From Oleispira sp036960605 (GTDB lineage: Bacteria > Pseudomonadota > Gammaproteobacteria > Pseudomonadales > Oceanobacteraceae), in NCBI GenBank assembly GCA_036960605.1, contig JBALXI010000016.1:1-64000 (forward strand): DNA of 64,000 bases, in the 5' to 3' direction. Below, piece after piece: positions 1-10,600 of the stretch; position 1 is the stretch's first letter, and each line of letters opens with the position of its first letter. The position numbers and the translations under genes are program-made. The notes below the pieces were generated by a model. That model was given only the letters and a program-made list of their open reading frames with translations, was not told the DNA's origin and made no database searches.

Positions 1-620
1 CTGATGGCAATGTGGTTAGCGAAACAATCTATGACTTCAGTCAGCCGTTTACGCGTTTAACCATGGCTGACGCTGTGCTTATGTATAACCCTGAGTTTGA
101 TGCGGCTGTGATTAATGACCCTGAAAATAACCTAGAGCAGATGATTGCTTATGGTCGTCAGGTCGGTATTCGTGAAGATGATAAGCAGTCTGTTTGGGGT
201 GCGGGTAAGTGGTTATGTGAGATCTTCGAAGAAACGGCTGAAGAGAAGTTGGATCAACCGACTTTCATTACGGCTTATCCTTGGGAAGTTTCTCCATTGG
301 CGCGTCGTAACGATGAAAACTCGTTTGTTACTGACCGTTTTGAGTTTTTTGTTGGTGGTCGTGAGTTGGCAAACGGTTTCTCTGAGCTCAATGATGCAGA
401 AGACCAAAAGGCTCGTTTCTTGAAACAGGTTTCCGAGAAAGATGCCGGTGATGATGAAGCGATGCATTACGATGCTGACTACATAGAAGCACTAGAATAC
501 GGCATGCCTCCTACTGCGGGTGAAGGTATCGGTATTGATCGCTTGGTTATGTTGTTTACTGACAGCCCAACGATTAAAGACGTGATCTTATTCCCTCACA
601 TGCGTCCTATTGTTAAGTAA
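1..620 (+). CDS. lysS: Lysyl-tRNA synthetase, C-terminal part (5' end outside window)
   Basis: Class II lysyl-tRNA synthetase, which charges tRNA-Lys with lysine in the cytoplasm. The reading frame is open from base 3 to the TAA at 618-620, so about 206 C-terminal residues of a roughly 500-residue enzyme are visible. They hold the end of the catalytic domain: the F-x-x-G-x-E-L-A-N-G-F-S-E-L-N block around residue 120, and class II motif 3 near the end (GEGIGIDRLVML, with its arginine) followed by the conserved DVILFPHMRP tail. A GTG at base 12 could be mistaken for a start, but the frame upstream of it is open and the family alignment continues. A likely terminator hairpin follows at 683-728. 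The identification is firm; only the missing 5' end limits it. Confidence 0.95.
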   Translation, partial: DGNVVSETIYDFSQPFTRLTMADAVLMYNPEFDAAVINDPENNLEQMIAYGRQVGIREDDKQSVWGAGKWLCEIFEETAEEKLDQPTFITAYPWEVSPLARRNDENSFVTDRFEFFVGGRELANGFSELNDAEDQKARFLKQVSEKDAGDDEAMHYDADYIEALEYGMPPTAGEGIGIDRLVMLFTDSPTIKDVILFPHMRPIVK

Positions 621-682
621 GTAGTCTTAAAAAACTAAAAAGCGAGAGTATTGGTTTCTAAGCCGCTTTCGCTTGTTATCGC

Positions 683-728
683 AATTGGGTATTTCTTTAT
701 ACGACCTATAAAGAAGCACCCAATTTTG
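683..728 (+). terminator. Long hairpin after lysS, probable terminator
   Basis: Arms 683-700 and 708-725 are complementary over 18 positions with two central non-Watson-Crick positions and a 7-base loop; a short T run (724-727) overlaps the end. It lies between the lysS stop and ung, so it probably ends lysS transcription. The short T run makes strength uncertain. Confidence 0.55.
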
Positions 729-795
729 ATATGCCAAAGCTCCGTAACTCAAAATTCAAAACCCTCCGTATCTAAGCATTAATCAGGTTGCTGAA

Positions 796-1551
796 ATGAA
801 CGAACAATTCTCTATGTTTGATAAAGAGGCTGGTAGCGAATCTGTTGAGGAAGCACCTCAAGCACGTATTGAATTGTCTGCTTCACACTTGCCTAAAGAT
901 TGGCAGAAATTGCTGAAGGCAGAGTTTGATCAGTCTTACATGCAATCGTTACAAACTTTTCTTGAATCAGAGCAAGCGCAGGATAAAATAATCTATCCAC
1001 CTGCGGATCAAATCTTTACCGCCTTTAACCTAACGTCTCTCTCTAATGTGAAGGTTGTAATTCTAGGGCAAGACCCTTATCACGGACCTGATCAGGCTCA
1101 TGGGTTGAGTTTTTCAGTGCCAGGCCATGTTACGAAAATCCCTCCTTCGTTAAAAAATATCTATAAAGAGCTGAATGCTGACTTAGGCATTCCTATTGCC
1201 ACTACAGGTGATTTAACTCAGTGGGCTGAGCAGGGTGTATTGCTGTTGAATGCCATGCTGACCGTTGAAAAGAAAAATGCTGGATCACATCAGAAGCAGG
1301 GCTGGGAAAGCTTTACCGACTGCGTTATACAGCAGCTTTCAGAGCATTGTGAAGGCTTAGTCTTTGTACTCTGGGGAGCTTATGCCCAGAAGAAAACCCC
1401 GTTAATAGATGAAAGCAAGCATCTGGTACTTAAAGGCATTCATCCATCCCCTCTGTCTGCTCACCGTGGTTTCTTTGGCTCCAAGCCTTTTTCTCTTATA
1501 AATCAGTATCTTAGAGATAATAAAAAAGCTGAGATTGATTGGTCATTGTAA
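796..1551 (+). CDS. ung: Uracil-DNA glycosylase
   Basis: Family 1 uracil-DNA glycosylase, which removes uracil from DNA to begin base-excision repair. The 251-residue protein carries the catalytic water-activating motif GQDPYHGPDQAHGLSFSV near residue 90 and the DNA-intercalating HPSPLSAHRGF loop near residue 215. Both are diagnostic. The first roughly 40 residues, acidic and Glu/Gln-rich (MFDKEAGSESVEEAPQ), are longer than in the Escherichia coli enzyme and have no known role; a start further in is possible, but the ATG at 796 fits the open frame. It appears to be transcribed alone, between lysS and the adhesion locus. Confidence 0.96.
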   Translation: MNEQFSMFDKEAGSESVEEAPQARIELSASHLPKDWQKLLKAEFDQSYMQSLQTFLESEQAQDKIIYPPADQIFTAFNLTSLSNVKVVILGQDPYHGPDQAHGLSFSVPGHVTKIPPSLKNIYKELNADLGIPIATTGDLTQWAEQGVLLLNAMLTVEKKNAGSHQKQGWESFTDCVIQQLSEHCEGLVFVLWGAYAQKKTPLIDESKHLVLKGIHPSPLSAHRGFFGSKPFSLINQYLRDNKKAEIDWSL

Positions 1552-1695
1552 GTCGTTACAGTTCATTAACAGACGTTCACTCAGTGTTCTTTTATTTACA
1601 ATAACTTTAAACCCTTCTAAGTACTTGAATTATAAAAGATTTCTACTTTTATAAAGCGCTAAGTCGTTGTTTCGTAACAAAATGTAAGATCGGCC

Positions 1696-1745
1696 AATGG
1701 CACATTAGTGTTGATTCTGGTATGTTTCCGTACCAGTGTGCCATT
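1696..1745 (+). promoter_or_regulatory. Structured leader hairpin upstream of the adhesion locus
   Basis: An outer 9-bp stem (AATGGCACA at 1696-1704, TGTGCCATT at 1737-1745) encloses an inner 6-bp stem (CTGGTA 1717-1722, TACCAG 1731-1736) with an 8-base loop. The two stems stack directly on the 3' side, and 12 unpaired bases lie on the 5' side. No T run follows. The element ends 66 bases before the ATG at 1812. It may be an mRNA-stabilising or regulatory 5' structure, or a terminator relic of the ung unit. Confidence 0.45.
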
Positions 1746-1811
1746 CCCTCTTTAGATGGTTACACCAATAAGATAAAAATAATAAATATAAAAATATAAA
1801 AAGGAGTTCTC

Positions 1812-3077
1812 ATGGCGGCCCGAGCCCTGACTACATTGTTGATGATGCCACTCATGGTAAGTGCGTTAGAACAACTGGATGATACCAGTATGTCTGATGT
1901 GGTTGCGCAAGAGGGCGTGCGTTTGATCTCCGAATATGAACTAGAAATTCAAAATATTTCTCTTATTGACACCGATGACGGCGGAAGTACTACGTTGTCC
2001 GATATTACTCAGGGCACACGTAATAATCGCCAGCAAATTATTGATTTCAAAATCGCCAGTGAATTAGAGCTTCATGACAGTATGTACGGTACCGGAACAT
2101 ACGAAACTTTGAATGCTTGCGTTAACGGCTCTATAGGTTGTGGTGAGCGCCTTGGACTGGCCTTTTTTAACAGAGATCTTCCTTATAATATGGAAATTGG
2201 CTCTGTAGAAATTAATGGTAAAAAAGTTGGTAGTGTTGGTATTACTGATTTCGAAGTGAATGCTTTTCAGCATCAAACAGATTTTATCAGCAATATGTCT
2301 CTTGATCAGCAATCACTCAATGTCACTGCTTTTGCTGGGGGTGCCGATGGTCGAGGTATTGATTTTTCAGTTTTTGTACCTAAAACAGCTCAGCTGAAAC
2401 AATACATTGAAATCGATGGCGTGAAGTTATCATCCACCGTTCGATTTATTGATGTGGATCCTGAATCAACGTCGTTAACAGATGCAGACTATTCGATTGA
2501 GCGCGATACGAATAGTGATGGTTTTGTGAAAATTGAAGATTATTCTGGTGGTTTGAATTTAAAGGGTCTCACAATCGATGGGCATGATGATGGCATATTG
2601 ATTGGGCTGCCCACGATGGAAAACGGCTTGATTGCAATTACTGATTTCAAACTAGGGAATGAAGATATTGGTTATGAGTTTATTAATGATATTCTTTTTA
2701 AAGATATTTATTTAGCGGGTGGGTCGTTATTACTAAAGCCAGATAAAGCTGAAAATGGTTCTTCTATTAATATGGATATGACAATTAATGCTGGAACCGG
2801 TTTTACGTATGTATACCGAGATGATAAAGACCAAATTAACGCTAAAGTAAGATTGCCTAAAGATCTGGTAATTGTCGGTGCGAGTATTAATACAAGCGAT
2901 GTTAGAGGGCTGGAGTTGGGTCTTGGATCAATTAAAGGGCAAGTCATTGTTGATGAAATATCATTAGCGCCCAACTTTTATACCGATGCTCAGAGAGTCG
3001 CGCAGGCTCCATTGGGTGAGATAACAATGAATCTTAATATCGCTAATACTAGTTATTTACATGTGAGAGGGAACTAG
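1812..3077 (+). CDS. Secreted protein, Fil/DUF6160-like family, paralogue 1
   Basis: This is an exported protein of 421 residues. A signal peptide (about residues 1-19, ending in VSA) is followed at once by LEQLDDTSMSDVVAQEGV, the signature shared with four other proteins in this locus. The rest is rich in Asp, Ser, Thr and Ile, with alternating short hydrophobic stretches that suggest a beta-rich fold, and has few cysteines. The motif resembles bacterial DUF6160 proteins and the FilA-type proteins of the Acinetobacter fil (putative pilus) operon; this is recalled similarity, not a search result. The ATG is preceded by AAGGAG (1801-1806). The next gene starts 3 bases after the stop, so the two are co-transcribed. 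Function is unknown; an envelope or fimbria-like structural role is inferred. Confidence 0.7.
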   Translation: MAARALTTLLMMPLMVSALEQLDDTSMSDVVAQEGVRLISEYELEIQNISLIDTDDGGSTTLSDITQGTRNNRQQIIDFKIASELELHDSMYGTGTYETLNACVNGSIGCGERLGLAFFNRDLPYNMEIGSVEINGKKVGSVGITDFEVNAFQHQTDFISNMSLDQQSLNVTAFAGGADGRGIDFSVFVPKTAQLKQYIEIDGVKLSSTVRFIDVDPESTSLTDADYSIERDTNSDGFVKIEDYSGGLNLKGLTIDGHDDGILIGLPTMENGLIAITDFKLGNEDIGYEFINDILFKDIYLAGGSLLLKPDKAENGSSINMDMTINAGTGFTYVYRDDKDQINAKVRLPKDLVIVGASINTSDVRGLELGLGSIKGQVIVDEISLAPNFYTDAQRVAQAPLGEITMNLNIANTSYLHVRGN

Positions 3078-3080
3078 AGC

Positions 3081-4658
3081 ATGAAAATATTTAATATGGA
3101 AAAAATAGTTTTATGTTTGCTATGCAGTTCACCTTCATTTGCATTGCAGAGTATTGATGATGCTGAACTTGGCAATATAGATGGACGTGCAGGCATAACA
3201 ATTGAGACTCAACTTCACGATACCACAACGATAGGTGCAATATCTTACACTGATGGTGATGGTGATGGTCTAGGGCATACCAATAGTGCGGGTATTTATC
3301 TTTCTGATATATCAATTGGTGCAAGCTCTGCAAAAAGTAAAGTTGATGTGTTTTCTGATGGTGTTCTAAATATAGAAATATCTGATATTTTTCAGGGTGA
3401 TATTTGGGTGCGCAATATTGCTATGGGCGATACTGAAACCAGTTTTGGCGCTGTGGGTATTACCAATTTCAATTACGATGCGGCAGGAACATATAATTTA
3501 AAATTTGCAGCGATAGAAGATCCAAGAGGCAGTGGAGTAGATATCGCGGCCATTATTGTTGATTTTAATATGGCATCCTCTTCGTTTGATTTCACTTTTG
3601 TTGATGAAGCTGAATTTTCTTTGATTGGCGATCGTCAATTAATCAATGGTAATACAATCTCTTATACAACCCAGTTTAGTGATTTTAAGGCCGCGTCCAC
3701 AACAGTCTATGCTGATGGTTCTTTAAGTGCTGATGGCCGAGATTGGATTCGAATGGACCTGGGCAGTGTTTCTGGCTCTGCCCGTTTAGAAAATATTTCT
3801 TTTAGTTCAGTAACTGCTGGTGTGGCGGCCGATCCCGATGTATTGGGAAGTTCAGGCTTTAGTAATATAAGTATTGATAATACAAGTTTTTTAGCTCTGT
3901 CTGGACATGAAGGCGGAGGTACAGGTGGTGGCGGTATCGATTTTAAAGTTGCGGCTAAATTAAATATAGAAAACTTTTATTTTGAAACCAATGGCAGTCG
4001 CGCAAACTTCGCGAATATATCAATCGATACCGACGGTCGAGGAACTAACGGCAATAGTAATGTTCCTTTTGATATTACCTTGGATGCTGTTAATAGTGGT
4101 TTCCGTAAAGGCTTAGTTTTGGCAATCAGCAACGTTAACTCAATGGATCTTACCATCCGTGATTTATCAGTTAGTAAATATAATAAAGCAACAGATACAG
4201 TCAGTGATGAAGTTGTATTTGGAACGTTAGGTATCGAGAATATTAACTTTAATGGTGGCAGTGCTGAGCTTTCCTTTATCGGTAGGGCAGCTTCTGGTAA
4301 TCAAGGGATTGAGACAGGATTTAGCTTGCCGGATGGCACTACGCTAGATTTTACGATTAATGATTTTGAAGATGTGCTAGGAAATAGTGTTGATGATTCT
4401 ACAGCTGCTGTGAAAGGCGGAGAGTTGCGTGCCACGATTGAAATAAATGATTTTTCTGCGGAAAGTGTTATTGATGTTATCGCTTTAGAGGATGGCCAGG
4501 GAACTGGGCTGAAGGTGACTTTCAAAAGTATGGAAGGAGCATTTGATCTTCGTAATTTCAGTGCGGGAAATGGTGTGACTCATAAAGGAAGTTATGGGCG
4601 AATACAGGTTGATGGTATGAATCTGAAACGTGGTTATTTAATCGTCGATGCATTATAA
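3081..4658 (+). CDS. Secreted protein, Fil/DUF6160-like family, paralogue 2
   Basis: This 525-residue exported protein is the largest of the five paralogues. A signal peptide ending near SPSFA is followed by LQSIDDAELGNIDGRAGITIET, the family signature. The body is rich in Gly, Asp, Ser and Asn, including an aspartate/glycine stretch (DGDGDGLG) near residue 58 that could bind calcium, and a Gly-rich linker (GGGTGGGG) near residue 280. Repeated F-x-I-N-D/N-F-like strands suggest a beta-helix or beta-sandwich fold. It starts 3 bases after paralogue 1, and its stop lies just before the Shine-Dalgarno of the giant lectin gene, so the three genes form one transcript. No catalytic motif was recognised. 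Confidence 0.68.
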   Translation: MKIFNMEKIVLCLLCSSPSFALQSIDDAELGNIDGRAGITIETQLHDTTTIGAISYTDGDGDGLGHTNSAGIYLSDISIGASSAKSKVDVFSDGVLNIEISDIFQGDIWVRNIAMGDTETSFGAVGITNFNYDAAGTYNLKFAAIEDPRGSGVDIAAIIVDFNMASSSFDFTFVDEAEFSLIGDRQLINGNTISYTTQFSDFKAASTTVYADGSLSADGRDWIRMDLGSVSGSARLENISFSSVTAGVAADPDVLGSSGFSNISIDNTSFLALSGHEGGGTGGGGIDFKVAAKLNIENFYFETNGSRANFANISIDTDGRGTNGNSNVPFDITLDAVNSGFRKGLVLAISNVNSMDLTIRDLSVSKYNKATDTVSDEVVFGTLGIENINFNGGSAELSFIGRAASGNQGIETGFSLPDGTTLDFTINDFEDVLGNSVDDSTAAVKGGELRATIEINDFSAESVIDVIALEDGQGTGLKVTFKSMEGAFDLRNFSAGNGVTHKGSYGRIQVDGMNLKRGYLIVDAL

Positions 4659-4668
4659 GGATTCAGAC

Positions 4669-7600
4669 GTGATAAAAATTATAAAAATAGTTGTTTTGAG
4701 TTTAATGTTTGTAGCTAATGCTTATGCTGCAGTTTATGAGAATTTTGGCAGTGGTCAGCCTGATAATACCTGGTACTTAGGGGATGGGGGAGAGCACTGT
4801 GTAGCCATGCGCTCGGATGGTAAATGGACAGATAATAGCTGCTTTTGGCAATCAAAAAGATTTGCTTGTTATGATGGTGTTAATTGGGGGATAACTCAAG
4901 ATTCTCAAAACCTAGGAAGCGAACCAACAGGTGGGAAACCACACGCTCAGTGTCAAAAATTAGGAAGCAAGTTTTATTTTACTGCTCCCTTTAATGCTTA
5001 TGAAAACGAGAGATTAAGACAAGTAATATTATCGACGGATTCAGGAGAAGCTTGGATTAATGTTAATGATAATAATAATGAAGGTGATTTTGAATCCAAC
5101 ACGGGTTTCCGCTTTGCAGAACAACCACCCTACATTACCCGCTGGTTTGGAACGGATACTTCAAGCCTTGATGAGCCTGATGGCAATGATGAAGACTGTG
5201 GGTCAATGGATTATAACGGCTATTGGTACGATGAGCCTTGTGATGTTGATTCCTCAGAAGCAAAGCGTTATTTATGTGTAAGGCATGGAGAAAATTGGTT
5301 CATTTCTGATGCTCAAGGCGGTGATGGTCGTCTGTATGCTGCAGAAAAGGCCTGCCGTTCTGATTTAAGTACCGATGCCACAATGGCAGACTCAACTTTT
5401 GGTGTGCCAGGGTCGGATAATGCCAACGAAGACATAAGAAATAGAATTCGAGATAATTCATTTGGAGGGCTGCAGCCTGGAGAGAGAATCTGGATTAACT
5501 TCAATGATCGCTTGGTAGAAGGTGATTATAATTTAGATGAAAATCGGTATTTCTGGAATGTAGGAGAACCTAACGGTAATGTCGGGGGAACAGAAGAATG
5601 TGTGGTCAGGCTTGGTACTAACGATAATCGTGGCTGGAATGATACTACATGTTCGGCGACACGCTCTTATGCTTGTTATCGTCACTCGACAGATACGTGG
5701 CAAGCTGTTTCAGTTTCAGGAAGCACTGAGTTCAACCTTGCTGAGGGTATAAAAGCGTGTCAGAACTACGATAATTTCAGTCATCAATATACTTTTTGGA
5801 CTCCAAAAGATTTTAATCAGAATAACAGTGCTGAAGCTATCAATGGCTCTTGGTTAAACGTCCAATGGGACTCAGTGACAGTAGAATGGTTAATTAATCG
5901 TGATGCCTCACATTGGGGATCTACAGTGGTTAATGATAAAGATGGGGACGGTTTCAATACTAATTTCCGAACGATTTCTGAGCCAAATGATGGTGTATTC
6001 CCTTCTCACGTTGTACAAACTCCGTCGTTAAACTCTGTTCTAAATGAAGACTGTGCAAGCCAGCAATCAAATGGCAGTTGGTATGATTTATCCTGCTCAA
6101 CGGCCATGAAGTTTGCTTGCTATGCTGCCGATAGCAATGATTGGCGATTAGCCCCTGCATCAGCAAACGCCACGATTTATACTGGTGAAAATGCATGTCA
6201 ATCACTAACTAAAATGCATAACTATCACTTTACTGCTCCTGGAACTCGACAACAGCAAACTGCTTTGGCTTTAGAGGCTAATAAAGTTGCTGTTTGGGTG
6301 AATGCAACAGATCGTACAGATGAGAAAAAATGGCGTTATAACCAGTTCTTAACTTTTTGGTCGGGTGAGGGCGTGGATGCGGATGTTAACCCGGAACAAC
6401 CTGAAAAAAATGAGTTAAAGGATTGTGCTATTGCAAAAGGATCAGATTCTGCTCTTTGGTACGCCCGCAGTTGTACCGAAACTCATGAATATTTATGTAA
6501 CAATGCTGGGGTTTGGAATTTGGTTTCCGCTAATACTATTGATGGTAGTGGGCAGCAATCAGGACAGGAAGCTTGTAATTCAAATGGTTTATTTTTAGCA
6601 CCAGATACTATATTGGATCAGCAAACAGTTGCTGCATTGATTACAGCGAAGGATGTTTGGATTAATGCTTCAGATGCGCAGATAGAAGAGACTTGGAAAG
6701 TCAATGAATTGCAATTTTGGGATGCTGCTCAACCAGCTTCTCCTGGTGATTGCGCGGTAATGCAAAAAACTGCTCCGGCCTTAAATGATGGACTCTGGAT
6801 CAGTAATGAATGCTCAGCCGAAACTCATAAATATCTGTGCTTTGACACTGAGTATGGTGGGTGGGTTGAGTCTGAAATTAGCGGGACTATGGAACACTTC
6901 TCAAATGGCCAAAATAAATGTGAGGCAATGAATGGATACATTAATGGTGAATACCATGAGTTTGTATTTGCTGCGCCTATTTATACTTGGGAGAACGATG
7001 CGGCTAAAAATGCGATCAGTGAAAATGTATGGATAAATGGTAATGATCGGATAACATCGAATTTGTGGGTGTTTAATGAATTTCTATATTGGAGTGGTAG
7101 TGCTCTTAACCCACTGACGACAGATACAAATGATTGCTTAACTATGAATGCAAGCGGCCATTGGCAAGATACTGCGTGCAGTGTTGGGTCTCATAAAGTG
7201 GCTTGCTATAGTGGTGATGGTTGGTATTTATCTCCAACAAATATTAATGTTTCTAATTTTACAGATGCTCAGCGTGCTTGTAATGAAATTGGCAATGGAT
7301 ATCGTTTTTTTAGTCCTGTATCAGTGGCTGATAATCGTGATTTACGTGCCTTATTGATGTTAATGGGTGAAGGATCTGTTTGGATTAATGGCATTGATAT
7401 CGCAGAAGAAGGTAAGTGGGTATTTAATTCTACAGGTCTGCCAACACCAAATTGGGCTAGTACTGAGCCTCATGGTAAAACGGTTGAGAACTGTGCTTTT
7501 GTTGATGCTAGCGGTCTTTGGTATGACGCTGAATGTAGTGGTGTGCCAACTTCCGATAGGAAATTAGTCTGTAAGGACGGGAGTGGATCATTAGGGATTA

Positions 7601-10600
7601 GTGACAATAGTATTGAACTGATATCTAATTTTGATGCAGCGCATACCGAATGTATTAGTAAATTTGGAGTGGGGGCTACTTTCTATGCTCCGATTACCTT
7701 TAACGAAAATGAAGAGTTACGCCAAATTTTATCTTCAGGAGATGAGGTTTGGGTTAATGCAAGCGACAATTATATTGAAGCTCGTTGGGCACTTAATATA
7801 GCGCCTGTTGTTGATTACGCTGCAATATCTCCTAATACTACATTAATAGACGGCTGTGCTTATTATGATAATCAAGGCAGTGTTGTTGCTGCATCTTGCA
7901 GTGGAGAAGCTCGTGCTGTTGTATGTTCGAATGGTCAAGAATGGAAAGTAACTAATAATAAGGTACTTCTTGGAACGGCTGCTAATAACGGAGCCTTGAT
8001 CCGTAATGCCTTTGGTATGTGTCAGCAAGAATATTCTGGCGACTACACATTCGCAGTACCCAATAATGCAGATACTGAATCCAAATGGGAATTATCACAG
8101 GCATTGGCTCTTAGTGGTAAAACTGATGCTTGGTTAAATATGGCTGATTGGTTTGTGGCTAATAAATTCTCTAGCAATATGCCTTATCAAAATGTTGCCA
8201 GTAATCCAGTGCAAGCGAATACCGGTTGTGCATATTCTGATGGTACTGGTGATGGGTGGTTGATTGCATCACAGTGCGATGCAATCGCAGCGCACTTTGC
8301 TTGCTTCAATGGCAGTGTTTGGAAAATAGCTCCAGCAAACGGTACGATCGAAGAGCCTGCAAAGCCTCAGAATGTTATTGATGCTTGGGATCAAGGTTAC
8401 GGAGATTTACGTTGCCGTGAATATTTTGGCCAAAGCTTCAACTTCAGTGCGCCAATAACACCAAAAGAAGACGCTAGCCTTAAACAGGTTATTAACCGCT
8501 TAGATAATGTATATAAAGAAACTTGGATTAACTATTACTCAAATCGTTTATGGAGTGGTTTGAATGGCCAGCAATGGTTTGCTGATCGCATTAATTTGAA
8601 TGTGGTTGATGGTATCGAATTAGACCAGGGAGCGACGACAGAAGATTGCGGAAGTATTACCAAAGAATCAGGTAAGTTGATTCTAAAAGATGAAGTATGT
8701 TCGACTTCTAAAAATGCACTATGTTTTGAAGGAACTACTTGGTCGAAAACCACATCCCCTTCTCAGTGGAATAAAGCCAGCGCTCAGTGTGGTCTTGAAT
8801 TTGGCGAGCAGCATGTATTCGCTATACCAAGAGATAGCTTAGAGCGTACTCAAATTGATCTTTTACTTAGTGAAGGCGAGGTCTTATGGGTTAACTACAG
8901 TGATTTGTCCGTAGAAAATAAATGGCGAGCTAATATTCCTGTACGTCAATGGTGGGCAGATTCTGAGCCGAGCAACCGCGGTAATCGTGATTGCGTTGTT
9001 ATGGGCGGCGTTGGCAGCGGTATGACTCCAGGAGAGTGGCGTTCAGATTATTGTGACCAGGTCTTTCATCAATATACTTGTAAAAGAGGCACTGCTTGGA
9101 AGGTCGTTGGTCTTGATGGATTATCATCTTCAGCGGGTGGAATTTGGGCACAAGGTTTCTCTGCTTGTCGTAAAATACCAGATGATAGCAGTGGTCCATG
9201 GCACTTTGACTTCCCAGAAGATTATTTTGCAAACCTAGCAACAGCAACGACGATAGCGGCATTTGATAACAGTGATACGGTACTTACAGCAGAGCTGGTT
9301 AATACAACGGCTTGGTTAAATTTAACTGATCAATACCGCGAAAAAGATTGGCAGCGAGGTCGTCAATTTAGTGATTGGGCAGCCGATTTTGCTTTTGATG
9401 ATAATAAAGATTGTGCTTTTGTAGATACCGAAAGTGAAGAGGTTAACGGTCAGTCTGTTCAAGGTACTTGGCAGCCAGGTCTGTGTTTTGCTTCAGATAC
9501 ACCTCGTAAATATGCTTGTACCAATGGTTTAAATTGGACAGTTACAACGGTTGAAGGTAATAATTGGCTAGGCGGATTTGATGCTTGTGCTGCACTTCAG
9601 CCAGCGGGTGATTGGACTTTTGCAGCGCCTGTGACGAGTTTTGATAACGAGCGTTTAAAGGCGGCAATTGGTAGTGGATCTGCTTGGATTAATTTGCAAG
9701 ATGTGAGTACTGATGGAGATTGGGCAGCGAACTTATCTAAGCCAAATTTACCTCCTATCATCAAATTTTCTGCAACCGACGTCAGTGGGAAAATTAATCA
9801 AGCTTCAGTGGCTGAACAAAGTGTAGGTAATAACATTAATTTTGAAGTTATCGATCCAGAAGGGTCAGCGGCTCTTAATGTAGTCATTACTGAAATTTCA
9901 GGTGAGGCAACAATAACCAGCTCAAGTTCAGAAACTGTAGCGTGTAATTTAAGCTGTAATTTCAGTTTTATCTATAATGCAGCAACAGCTGCAAATACGA
10001 TTAAGTCATTAAGCTTTAAATTAGTCGCAACGGATGACGCAGGATTAAAAACGACGACCTATTTCAATTCTGATGTTATTCCCGCAATTATTGCTTGGTA
10101 TGATTTTAACGATGCCAATAAACCAAATTTTGATAAAACTGGAAATGGCAACGATGCGAATGATAATCCTGAGCTTCCTTATGACTTTCCTCCTGTAATA
10201 AATGGCGCGATTGATATTAGTTCAGGCAGTGAAAAAATGACTGTCAATGGTGCTAAGTTAAGCATGCCTAAAGACTACGCAGTTGCATTGCGTATTTGGG
10301 CAGATGCCGACGATGAGGCTGACTATCAAAGCTTCCAAATTAAATATGATGGAACGAATCAGTGTTTTGATCTACCAGGGACTGGCTCTAGTGCTGCGCA
10401 GGTCGGAAATAATGTAGCAATGTACACGTGTGAAGATGCATCCGATCAATTTTGGTATAGGGATGAAACAACTGGCTTGATTCACAGTGTCGCTAATACA
10501 GCGGTATGCTTAGCGTATCCTGATGATACAAGCATTAAGTTATCGTATTGCTCGAATGTACAGCACCCGTGGACGATTAATTCGGATGGCAGTATCGAGT

